Numbered from the stretch's first letter, positions 1 to 5,766 are shown. The stretch is 5,766 nucleotides of DNA from Minisyncoccota bacterium (GCA_003518205.1 DOZC01000024.1:11849-17614), one strand, 5' to 3'. Numbers and translations: made by a program. Notes: generated by a model not told the origin, from the letters alone.

Positions 1-1
1 G

Positions 2-1120
2 TTTTGGGGTTTGTTGCAAAAATGGAATCAAGCTCTGCAAGCTTACTTTTTTACTTTTCGCTATTTTGATACCATCCTGGGCAACATTATCAATGCGGCT
101 TTGGTAGGAATCATGTGGTTGGCGCTAATTGACTTGCAACATCAAACCATTAGTTTGGCTGAGTTTTTATTGGTTTTAACTTTTGCCATGACTCTTTTTC
201 CCAAAATGATGAATTTCTTGTTTAGTTTGCGTGAGTTAGCCAAAAAGTACTCTGATCTTCGAACCTACCTAGCTTTGCTCGATGAGCCAATTTCAGTGAT
301 TGATCCGATTCAACCAGTAGTTATAAATCAGCCATGTCAGAAACTCGAATTTCATGATGTGACTTTCGCATATAGTCAAAATGACGCCCCAGTTTTGAAA
401 AATTTTAATTTGAAAATTAATCAGGGCGAGGCTGTGGCTTTAGTGGGTTATTCTGGGGCAGGCAAGACCACCATCGCCAAACTTTTGATGCGCATGTATG
501 ACCCAACAGCTGGAAAAATTACGATTAATGATGTGGCACTGAATCGATTAACTAAAGCGGCTTTAAGGCTTAAAGTTGGAATTGTGCCTCAAGATCCTCT
601 CCTTTTTAACAATACAATTTTTTACAATATTGCTTACGCCCGAATTGGTGCCACTGAAACCGAAGTTTTGGCTGCCGCCAAAGCCGCCAGAGTTAGTGAC
701 TTTGTGACAAAGTTGCCTTTAGGTTATCAAACTGAAGTTGGCGAGCGAGGTATTAAATTATCTGGAGGACAAAGACAGCGACTAGCTATCGCTAGAGTTT
801 TGTTGGAGCAGCCGGAAATCTTAATTTTTGATGAAGCCACTAGTGCCCTAGATTCAGTTTCAGAACAAGACATTCAAGCTGCTTTTTGGCAATTGGTAAG
901 AGACCCAGTTCAATCGCGAACGGCAATTATTATTGCTCATCGTTTATCCACGATTATGAAGGCCGATAAAATTGTGGTGATGGATAAAGGTAAAATTGTA
1001 GCTATGGGAACTCACGCGGAATTAATGAATCAAAAAAATGGCATCTATTATCAATTGTGGTCATTACAAAAAAATGGCTTTATTGGTGATGGTGAAACTG
1101 AGGAAACTGAAGAAAACTAA
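2..1120 (+). CDS. ABC transporter, ATP-binding/permease protein (5'-truncated by window edge)
   Basis: This is the C-terminal part of a type IV (MsbA/multidrug-like) ABC exporter half-transporter in the cytoplasmic membrane. The frame is open to the left edge (F-W-G precede the TTG at position 11), so that TTG is not the true start. About 370 residues of a family usually near 580-600 are present. Numbering from position 11 as residue 1, two hydrophobic segments (about 22-42 and 48-66) are the last transmembrane helices. A complete nucleotide-binding domain follows: A-loop Tyr121, Walker A GYSGAGKT at 146-153, Q-loop Gln194, signature LSGGQ at 250-254, Walker B LIFDE at 271-275, D-loop SALD at 278-281 and H-loop His310. 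All ATPase residues are intact, so it should be active. The tail is acidic (ETEETEEN). The substrate cannot be told from this portion: lipid, peptide or drug export are all possible. A partner half-transporter may lie upstream. The yjjX-like gene starts 35 nt downstream. Confidence 0.95.
   Translation, partial: FWGLLQKWNQALQAYFFTFRYFDTILGNIINAALVGIMWLALIDLQHQTISLAEFLLVLTFAMTLFPKMMNFLFSLRELAKKYSDLRTYLALLDEPISVIDPIQPVVINQPCQKLEFHDVTFAYSQNDAPVLKNFNLKINQGEAVALVGYSGAGKTTIAKLLMRMYDPTAGKITINDVALNRLTKAALRLKVGIVPQDPLLFNNTIFYNIAYARIGATETEVLAAAKAARVSDFVTKLPLGYQTEVGERGIKLSGGQRQRLAIARVLLEQPEILIFDEATSALDSVSEQDIQAAFWQLVRDPVQSRTAIIIAHRLSTIMKADKIVVMDKGKIVAMGTHAELMNQKNGIYYQLWSLQKNGFIGDGETEETEEN
1094..1120 (+). 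repeat. Three 9-nt tandem units at the end of the ABC transporter gene
   Basis: Three in-frame 9-nt units run GAAACTGAG, GAAACTGAA and GAAAACTAA. The first two differ at one base; the third is more diverged and contains the stop codon. They encode the acidic tail ETE-ETE-EN. This looks like a small local duplication that extended the C-terminus; no function is implied. Confidence 0.6.
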
Positions 1121-1155
1121 GATAAGTTATTTTTTTGAAAAAATTCTGATTTTTT

Positions 1156-1761
1156 ATGAACTTAAAAATATTTGTTGGCAGTGCCAATCCTGCCAAAATA
1201 AAAGCTGCGGAACAAGCCGTCACCGAAGTTTTGGGGGAAGCAAAAAAATCAACCTTTCAAATTATTGGTCACGAAGTAAATAGTGGTGTGGCGGCTCAAC
1301 CGATGTCTGATATCACCACTAAAACCGGCTCAATTAATCGAGCTAAAAATGTTTTAGCTTGGGGTTTAGCTCAAAACTCAAACAATTGCTCTCAGCCAGT
1401 TTCAATTTTAGCTCTGGGTTTGGAAGGGGGAGTTTTTCAAGTTCGATCCAAATCTCATGAGCTGTGGTCGACAGTTTGGGTGACTCTAATTGACTCACGT
1501 TTGCCTCAAAAACTGATTCAAGTGAATGGCGCTAGATTTCGATTGCCAGATCAAATTGCGCAACCAATTTTAGCGGGGGAAGAAATGGGCGAGGTAGTTG
1601 GCAAACTGGCTCAAAACCCCAATCTTAAACGTCAGGGCGGCATGATCGGTCTGATTACAGCCAATACAGTCAGTCGAACTAGTGAGTACGCTAATTTAGT
1701 TAGATTGGCTTTGGGTTTGTGGCGAGGTCAAAACTGGACTAATAATTTACCAACTTTGTAA
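1156..1761 (+). CDS. yjjX: Inosine/xanthosine triphosphatase-like protein (YjjX / DUF84, NTPase_I-T family)
   Basis: A predicted cytosolic house-cleaning phosphatase. Family members hydrolyse non-canonical purine nucleotides (ITP, XTP), keeping deaminated bases out of nucleic acids. Family hallmarks appear in order over 201 residues: the N-terminal strand-loop VGSANPAKIKA (7-17), SGVAAQPMSD followed by TKTGSINRAKN (43-65), the core LGLEGGVF (87-94), the FRLPDQIAQPILAGEEMG stretch (128-145) and the closing GGMIGLITANTVSRTSEY block (161-178). It is somewhat longer than the roughly 170 residues of E. coli YjjX, with extra residues around 72-82 and at the C-terminus. The ATG at 1156 is chosen because the VGSANP strand follows directly, as in the family. 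No Shine-Dalgarno sequence is visible; the upstream 35 nt is mostly T and A runs. It may be co-transcribed with the ABC gene. Substrate preference is inferred from the family only. Confidence 0.85.
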   Translation: MNLKIFVGSANPAKIKAAEQAVTEVLGEAKKSTFQIIGHEVNSGVAAQPMSDITTKTGSINRAKNVLAWGLAQNSNNCSQPVSILALGLEGGVFQVRSKSHELWSTVWVTLIDSRLPQKLIQVNGARFRLPDQIAQPILAGEEMGEVVGKLAQNPNLKRQGGMIGLITANTVSRTSEYANLVRLALGLWRGQNWTNNLPTL

Positions 1762-1790
1762 GTTACTCTTTTATCCTTCTCAAACTTCAG

Positions 1791-1796
1791 TACAAT
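1791..1796 (+). promoter_or_regulatory. Possible -10 box (TACAAT) before the reductase gene
   Basis: TACAAT differs from the TATAAT consensus at one base and ends 11 nt before the ATG at 1808. Transcription starting about 7 nt downstream would give an almost leaderless mRNA, consistent with the lack of a ribosome-binding site. No convincing -35 element is seen at the expected spacing. The same hexamer also occurs by chance inside the ABC gene (613-618 and 623-628), so this is weak evidence. Confidence 0.3.
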
Positions 1797-1807
1797 CAAA
1801 CCCAACT

Positions 1808-2515
1808 ATGTTCCAACCCCCTCAAGCTTATTTGGCCAAACTTGAAAACAAAGAAGTTTTTAATTCTAAGTTTACTCGACTAGATTTTGAACTCGAATCA
1901 CCTCATGAAATGCAGTTTCAAGCTGGTCAATATGTTTCGATTCAGATCAATGATCAGGGTGAACGCCGCTCATATTCAATTTCCAGTTCTCCAGGAATTG
2001 CTCACGGCTTCGAGATTTTATTGGACGTTGCCCCGATGGGTTTGGGAGTAACTTTTCTGCAGAATCTCAAGTTTGGGGATCAAATCAAAATTTTGGGACC
2101 GCTGGGCAGATTTGGTTGGGATGAAACTGACCCAACCATAACTCTAATTGCGACCGGTTCCGGTTTGGGGCCGTTACGAAGCCTAGTTTTGGACTTACTT
2201 CAAGAAAAAAAATTGTCTCGCCCCATAATTTTATATTGGGGACTGCGTCATGCCGAAGATTTGATTTACCAAGATGAATTTCAACAATTAAGCACTGCCT
2301 TTCCCAATTTTAAGTTTCACCCAGTTTTATCTCAAAGTCCCAACGAATGGTCATTGTGCCGAGGTCGAGTCACAGATTGCTTGAGTATCCATGATTTAAT
2401 GCCTAACTCGGGTTATTATCTCTGCGGCAATCAAACTATGATTGCTGATGTGATTACTGTCTTAACCCAGCGTGGGGTGGCAGCTGAAAAAATTCATCAC
2501 GAAAAGTTTTATTAA
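1808..2515 (+). CDS. FAD/NAD(P)-binding oxidoreductase, ferredoxin-NADP reductase superfamily
   Basis: A predicted soluble flavoprotein that moves electrons between NAD(P)H and a one-electron carrier such as ferredoxin or flavodoxin, or to free flavin. The N-terminal FAD-binding barrel carries FQAGQYVSI (37-45) and the flavin motif RRSYSISSSP (53-62, the RxYS signature), then GDQIKILGPLGRF (90-102). The C-terminal NAD(P) domain carries IATGSGLGPLRSLV (114-127), YWGLRHAEDLIYQDEF (143-158) and YYLCGNQTMIADV (203-215) with the conserved Cys-Gly pair (206-207). The protein ends in EKFY; in plant-type FNRs a C-terminal tyrosine stacks on the flavin. At 235 residues it is the bare two-domain module, with no 2Fe-2S domain at either end, so the partner must be a separate protein. 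The start has no Shine-Dalgarno sequence. The stop overlaps the stop of the converging ddl gene. NADH versus NADPH preference cannot be read with confidence. Confidence 0.88.
   Translation: MFQPPQAYLAKLENKEVFNSKFTRLDFELESPHEMQFQAGQYVSIQINDQGERRSYSISSSPGIAHGFEILLDVAPMGLGVTFLQNLKFGDQIKILGPLGRFGWDETDPTITLIATGSGLGPLRSLVLDLLQEKKLSRPIILYWGLRHAEDLIYQDEFQQLSTAFPNFKFHPVLSQSPNEWSLCRGRVTDCLSIHDLMPNSGYYLCGNQTMIADVITVLTQRGVAAEKIHHEKFY
2512..2515. other. Overlapping convergent stop codons (TTAA)
   Basis: The palindrome TTAA provides the TAA stop of the + strand reductase (2513-2515) and, read in reverse, the TAA stop of the - strand ddl gene (2514-2512). There is no intergenic space at this junction, and no hairpin with a T-run is seen around it, so any terminator would have to lie within coding sequence or transcription reads into the opposite gene. 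Confidence 0.9.
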
Positions 2516-3627
2516 ACTTGAGTGGTTTGCAGTAAATTAGTTTCGAAAGTGTGTTTTAAACTTGAAATCAGCTGATGTCTGGTTTGAGCAATTTCCACCA
2601 GTTTGTCGATGAGCTGAGGATAAGGTAAACCACTGGCTTGCCAGAGATAAAAACTCATACTGCCGGGAATGGTGTTGGGCTCAGTCAGAAAAATTTCTTC
2701 GGTAGTGGGATTAACAAAGAAATCTAGTCTCACCACTCCAGTAAAATCAAAAATTTTGGCCACTTTTTCTGCCACAACCTTAATTTTTTCGTAGGTGCTA
2801 GCAGCAATTGGGGCTGGAATGCGTCGACTGGCACTGGCCATGCCGGATTTTTTACCACCGCCACGCTGATATTTATCCACAAAACTTAAAAACTCATCTT
2901 GTTTCAGAGGCTGCTCAGCGACTGAAACCGTGGTGGTGGTGCCATCGCGTAAAATTGCCACGTTGATTTCCAAACAATCTGCAATGCCCTTTTCAACTAA
3001 AATTCGATAATCAAATTCAGCTGCCAACTTAATCGCGGCCTCAAGTTCACTCGGTTGAGTAACTCGAGAAATTCCAATGCTAGAACCAGAGTTGGCGGGT
3101 TTAACGAATAACTCTGAACCCAGCTCGCGAAATAAGCGCTCGCTCCAGCCACTTGGGTCGGTTTGCCACTCACTCAAAGTCAGCCAAAGATAAGCTGTTT
3201 GATTAATGCCTTCAGCAGTTAAAATTTGCCGAGTCACAATTTTGTCAAAAGCTGCAGCTGAGCCCATGACGCCTGAACCCTGATAAGGAATTCTCACCAC
3301 ATCCAGCAATCCTTGAACTCCACCACTTTCACCCGTAGTGCCATGAAAACACAAAATCGCCAAATCGATAGGTTGAGTGGCAGTGGGATTGAGCGAGAAC
3401 TGAAAAGGAGTGAGTCCTTTTGGAGCCATGACATCAGCAGAGCGAAAAAACTCCAGAGTTTTAGCAGCTTCACCAGTCCACCATTGGCCGGATTTATCAA
3501 CATAAACAGGAATGACATCGTATTTGGTGAGATCAGCATGCTTCATTAACTGCAAACCAGTAATGATCGAAACTTCATGTTCAGCGGCGACGCCACCAAA
3601 GAAAACACCGAGTTTAAGCTTTGACAT
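2512..3627 (-). CDS. ddl: D-alanine--D-alanine ligase (ATP-grasp)
   Basis: A cytosolic ligase joining two D-alanines with ATP, supplying the dipeptide that MurF adds to peptidoglycan precursors. The 371-residue length is normal for the larger Ddl forms. The N-domain has FGGVAAEHEVS (10-20), with Glu18 in the position of the substrate-binding glutamate of E. coli DdlB. HGTTGESGGVQGLLD (95-109) matches the usual HGxxGEDGxxQG, with Ser for Asp. PYQGSGVMGS (114-123) leads to FDK (127-129). The ATP-grasp lysine loop is VKPANSGSSIG (165-175), and DKY (251-253) corresponds to the catalytic-loop Lys-Tyr. The metal-binding end is RLDFFV (300-305) and TEPNTIPGSMSF (315-326), with Glu316 and Asn318 as ligands. 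The NTIPGSMSFYLW variant replaces NTxPGMTxxS of classical DdlB. The ATG at 3627 gives the standard N-terminus and lacks a Shine-Dalgarno sequence. It lies 70 nt after the Mur ligase stop, probably in the same operon, perhaps with its own promoter. A D-Ala-D-Lac specificity is not excluded by motifs alone. Confidence 0.93.
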   Translation of the reverse strand: MSKLKLGVFFGGVAAEHEVSIITGLQLMKHADLTKYDVIPVYVDKSGQWWTGEAAKTLEFFRSADVMAPKGLTPFQFSLNPTATQPIDLAILCFHGTTGESGGVQGLLDVVRIPYQGSGVMGSAAAFDKIVTRQILTAEGINQTAYLWLTLSEWQTDPSGWSERLFRELGSELFVKPANSGSSIGISRVTQPSELEAAIKLAAEFDYRILVEKGIADCLEINVAILRDGTTTTVSVAEQPLKQDEFLSFVDKYQRGGGKKSGMASASRRIPAPIAASTYEKIKVVAEKVAKIFDFTGVVRLDFFVNPTTEEIFLTEPNTIPGSMSFYLWQASGLPYPQLIDKLVEIAQTRHQLISSLKHTFETNLLQTTQV

Positions 3628-3636
3628 ATATTAAGT

Positions 3637-3642
3637 ATTGTA
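3637..3642 (-). promoter_or_regulatory. Possible -10 box (TACAAT) before ddl
   Basis: On the minus strand TACAAT ends 9 nt before the ddl ATG (3627), an arrangement very similar to that of the reductase gene on the other strand. It would place transcription start at or within a few bases of the start codon. No clear -35 element is seen. It lies in the 70-nt mur-ddl spacer, where neither a rho-independent terminator nor a Shine-Dalgarno sequence is visible, so ddl may be transcribed both from upstream and from here. This is a weak call on one hexamer. Confidence 0.3.
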
Positions 3643-3697
3643 ACTCATGATTGATTTGGCTTAGCTTGCCACTTCTAACGGGGGTTGGCTTCAAATG

Positions 3698-5017
3698 CTA
3701 AATGTACACTTCGGGCAAATTATTTTCGAATAAAATCACACTATTGGGAATAAAATGAGATTTTAATTGAGTCACAGCTTGTTCTTGGGATTTGGCTCGC
3801 ACCAAATGATCAGCTCGTCCTCCCTCAGCTAGCCAACCTTGTTCAATAAATTTGGCATTGGGTGATTCCAAAATTCCCAAAAAATCAGCTTGTTTGGCTA
3901 GTTGCTGCCCAAAACTATAATGAAGTTCTTGACTGGCAGCCCCCAATTCTACAAATCCTGGAGTGATCACAAATCTCCGGCTGGCAGGTAAAGCAGCTAA
4001 CAACTTTAAGCTAGCCATCGCTGAATCAGGATTGGAGTTATAGCCATTATCGAGAATTAAAACCTCATTTTCAGCAAAAATTGGTTGATGCCGATGCAAA
4101 ATGAAAGGAGTATTGCGCAGAGCTTGGAGAGCTTTAGTTTGATCGAGAGCCAACTGTTGAGCCAGCCAAAGACTGGGGAGAGAATTTACGAGCTGATGTT
4201 CGCCAAACAACGGCGAAAAAATATTTTGGGTTTGAGTGGCAGCAACTAATTTGCCCTCGGTTCCAGCTCGAGTTACTTGAGCTGATGTCAGTCGCCATTG
4301 GCAAGTGGGGCTGTGACCGTACCAACTTCCCAAATCTGGGGTTTTGATGAAAGGTCGAAGAGATTCATGAATCAAAATTTGAGTTGGTGATTTCACGACG
4401 GCAGCCAATTCTAAAATTGTGGCCGCAATGGTATCCAAATTACCCATTCGCTCTAAATGTTGCCGACCAACAGGACAAATCACTCCATAATTGGGTTTAA
4501 CAAATTGACCCAACTGAGTAATGTCACCCTGATAATATTCGCCCAGTTCAACCAACAAATACTGATGCTCTGGTTTCAATCGCTGTAAAACAAATTGAGC
4601 AATACCCAAGGGAGTATTAATGCTCTTGGAAGTAGCCAAGGTTGGGGCAAATTGACTCAGCACGTGAGCGGTAATTTGCTTGGTGGATGTTTTGCCATAA
4701 CTTCCCGAGAAGGCCACCACCACTAAGCCTTGGTTTTGAGCCTGGCGAAGTTTTAACCAAGCTCGCCCATAGGTTAGTTTTCGCACCAACCACTCACCTG
4801 GTTGAGTTAAACTGGTAGCTACTTTTAACCTGGCGCTCACCGGTAGCCAACCCAAAGCCTGAGCCAAAGCCGCAATTAATTTCAATTTTGGAGTCCAAAC
4901 TTTAGGCTTTATTTCGAGAACGTGATCGCTTTGGTGGTCTGTGTACCAACGATCAAAATACTCAAAATCATATTCACTTTGCTGCAAAATGGCTAACAGT
5001 GTGGTTAAGTTTGGCAT
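3698..5017 (-). CDS. murF: Mur ligase family protein, MurF-like (UDP-MurNAc-tripeptide--D-alanyl-D-alanine ligase)
   Basis: A predicted ATP-dependent amide ligase that would attach D-Ala-D-Ala to a peptidoglycan precursor in the cytoplasm. The central domain has P-loop GSYGKTSTK (105-113), NTPLGIA (134-140), Mg-binding ELGEYYQGDI (157-166, Glu157) and HLERMGNL (187-194, catalytic-type His187). The C-terminal domain has HRHQPI (308-313), DNGYNSNPDSA (323-333, the DxYNANP equivalent) and PGFVELG (353-359). It is 439 residues long. Two things are unusual. The first 95 or so residues do not resemble the UDP-binding MurF N-domain (no DSR-type motif); they start with a LQQSEYDFEYFDRWY stretch (11-25) and a mildly hydrophobic segment (44-60). 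Also, aligned without gaps from the HLE motif, the carbamylated lysine of E. coli MurF (AKGE) is Ile201. The C-terminus ends FENNLPEVYI rather than in the KGSR motif. The ATG lies 2 nt after the hydrolase stop, implying translational coupling, and has no Shine-Dalgarno sequence. Linkage to ddl supports the MurF role; another amino-acid ligase of this superfamily is the alternative. Confidence 0.82.
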   Translation of the reverse strand: MPNLTTLLAILQQSEYDFEYFDRWYTDHQSDHVLEIKPKVWTPKLKLIAALAQALGWLPVSARLKVATSLTQPGEWLVRKLTYGRAWLKLRQAQNQGLVVVAFSGSYGKTSTKQITAHVLSQFAPTLATSKSINTPLGIAQFVLQRLKPEHQYLLVELGEYYQGDITQLGQFVKPNYGVICPVGRQHLERMGNLDTIAATILELAAVVKSPTQILIHESLRPFIKTPDLGSWYGHSPTCQWRLTSAQVTRAGTEGKLVAATQTQNIFSPLFGEHQLVNSLPSLWLAQQLALDQTKALQALRNTPFILHRHQPIFAENEVLILDNGYNSNPDSAMASLKLLAALPASRRFVITPGFVELGAASQELHYSFGQQLAKQADFLGILESPNAKFIEQGWLAEGGRADHLVRAKSQEQAVTQLKSHFIPNSVILFENNLPEVYI

Positions 5018-5019
5018 AT

Positions 5020-5766
5020 TTAGGTTTGGGTCTGATTTAAAGCCGCGACGAAATTACTAACTGTGCCAATAAACTTGGCTGGTTGATCTGCAAAAGGATA
5101 ATGCTGACTTTGATCAAATTCGACTAGCTGAGCATTATGGATTAATTTGGTCATTTCTCGACCCTGATGAAGTGGAGTCGTGGCATCTAAACTTCCCCAA
5201 CAAACTAGACTCGGAAGAGTAATTTGAGACAATTCATCGCGCAAGTCTTCTCTGACAATTCGCCGCAGGACTGCTCGAAGTTCTGGCTGAGCAGCTTGAT
5301 AATCAGTGGCAATGTTGGCAGCGGCTAAGAGTCGATTTTTGAGTTGACTTGGAACAACCCGCTTGAGAAATCCTGGGATGAAACTACTGAGGACATAAGA
5401 AAACTGTTCTTGAAGGGCTAGAGGACTAGGTAAGCCGGCTGAATCAATTAAAATTAAACCCTGAAGCTTGAATTCAGCCGTTGTGGTATTTTGATGAGCC
5501 AATAAGGCTGCCACCTTGCCTCCAAACGAATGACCCCCAATGACAAAGTTTTTATTCGAAACAGTTTGTCTCAAAAAATCTTTGAGCCATTTAAGATAAT
5601 CGTGGCTATCCCAAGCAAATCCCTGATCATTTAATCCCGGTAATGCCGACTGGCCAAATCCTGGTAAATCCGGCAAAATTAATTGAAATTCCCGGGATAA
5701 CTCACCCACAATTGGGGCAAAAATTTCCCAACTACAGCCCCACCCATGCAATAACACCAAAATCGG
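5020..5766 (-). CDS. Alpha/beta hydrolase (5'-truncated by window edge)
   Basis: A serine hydrolase of the alpha/beta fold with unknown substrate. The frame is open to the right edge (P-I precede the TTG at 5760), so the true start lies outside; only a short N-terminal strand is probably missing. Numbering from 5760 as residue 1, the features are oxyanion-hole HGWG (5-8), DLPGFGQS (31-38), nucleophile elbow GHSFGG (76-81, Ser78), a helical cap region (about 110-175), Asp192 in CWGSLDATTP (187-196) and His220 in SQHYPF (218-223). The triad is complete, so an active esterase, lipase or amidase is expected. No signal peptide can be judged because the N-terminus is missing. It is the first visible gene of the hydrolase-Mur ligase-ddl block and ends 2 nt before the ligase start. 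This coupling suggests a role in cell-wall or envelope metabolism; that role is inferred from context only. Confidence 0.9.
   Translation of the reverse strand, partial: PILVLLHGWGCSWEIFAPIVGELSREFQLILPDLPGFGQSALPGLNDQGFAWDSHDYLKWLKDFLRQTVSNKNFVIGGHSFGGKVAALLAHQNTTTAEFKLQGLILIDSAGLPSPLALQEQFSYVLSSFIPGFLKRVVPSQLKNRLLAAANIATDYQAAQPELRAVLRRIVREDLRDELSQITLPSLVCWGSLDATTPLHQGREMTKLIHNAQLVEFDQSQHYPFADQPAKFIGTVSNFVAALNQTQT

Noticed and set aside
11..13. TTG as the true start of the ABC gene
   Set aside because: The frame stays open to the window edge and the protein would lack most of its membrane domain; the gene clearly begins upstream.
1130..1143. T7-G-A6 run downstream of the ABC gene, considered as a terminator
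   Set aside because: The arms are separated by a single base, so no hairpin can form, and there is no GC stem before the T-run.
1038..1283. Open frame of 81 codons on the + strand across the ABC/yjjX junction
   Set aside because: It overlaps the end of the ABC gene and the start of the yjjX-like gene in another frame; its translation is low-complexity and shows no family motif. It is a shadow frame.
3294..3549. Two open frames, one on each strand, inside ddl
   Set aside because: Both lie entirely within the well-supported ddl coding sequence, and their translations show no domain. They are chance frames.
3657..3671. Small inverted repeat TGGC-(7 nt)-GCCA between the Mur ligase gene and ddl, considered as a terminator or operator
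   Set aside because: A 4-bp stem with no following T-run in either direction is expected by chance.
4134..4325. 63-codon minus-strand frame inside the Mur ligase gene
   Set aside because: It is wholly within the ligase gene in a different frame and shows no recognisable motif.
5758..5760. TTG as the true start of the alpha/beta hydrolase
   Set aside because: The frame continues to the window edge, and a start here would remove the first beta-strands that normally precede the HGxG motif.
1..5766. Alternative genetic code with TGA reassigned (as in some Patescibacteria), prompted by the absence of TGA stops
   Set aside because: All six reading frames run intact without any in-frame TGA; a recoded genome would use TGA often inside genes. 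Six stops are too few for the absence of TGA to mean much.
1..5766. A defence system, mobile element or CRISPR array
   Set aside because: No transposase, integrase, nuclease, toxin-antitoxin, direct-repeat array or terminal inverted repeat was seen; all genes belong to housekeeping or envelope families.

Overview
The window holds six protein-coding genes in two converging blocks, packed with almost no intergenic DNA. No RNA gene, insertion sequence, CRISPR array, tRNA or phage gene was seen. The base composition is moderately AT-rich by eye. The standard bacterial code fits: five TAA stops, one TAG stop, and no in-frame TGA is needed. Gene content and protein variants suggest a streamlined bacterium, most plausibly of the Candidate Phyla Radiation (Patescibacteria). 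The pointers are the unusual MurF-like ligase ending in an 'ENNLPEVY'-type tail, the variant Ddl, very short spacers and no Shine-Dalgarno sequence at any visible start. This placement is inference; a Gram-positive-type lineage cannot be excluded without a tree.

Left block, + strand: the C-terminal part of an ABC exporter (cut by the left edge), a YjjX/DUF84-type house-cleaning NTP phosphatase, and a stand-alone FAD/NAD(P)-binding reductase of the ferredoxin-NADP reductase superfamily. These three share a strand and have 35- and 46-nt spacers, but no common pathway is evident.

Right block, - strand, read from the right edge inward: an alpha/beta hydrolase (N-terminus cut by the right edge), a MurF-like Mur ligase starting 2 nt after it, and, 70 nt further on, D-alanine--D-alanine ligase. 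Ddl makes the D-Ala-D-Ala dipeptide and a MurF-type ligase would attach it to a peptidoglycan precursor, so this is a cell-wall precursor operon. The tightly coupled hydrolase is a candidate accessory enzyme of unknown substrate.

The two blocks meet tail to tail, the reductase and ddl stop codons sharing the same four bases (TTAA, 2512-2515), so no terminator fits between them. There is no stretch longer than 300 bases without a gene. I found no convincing previously undescribed system. The most interesting points are the atypical Mur ligase (no canonical N-domain, isoleucine where the carbamylated lysine is expected), its coupling to a hydrolase, and the lack of ribosome-binding sites, with TACAAT boxes very close to two start codons.
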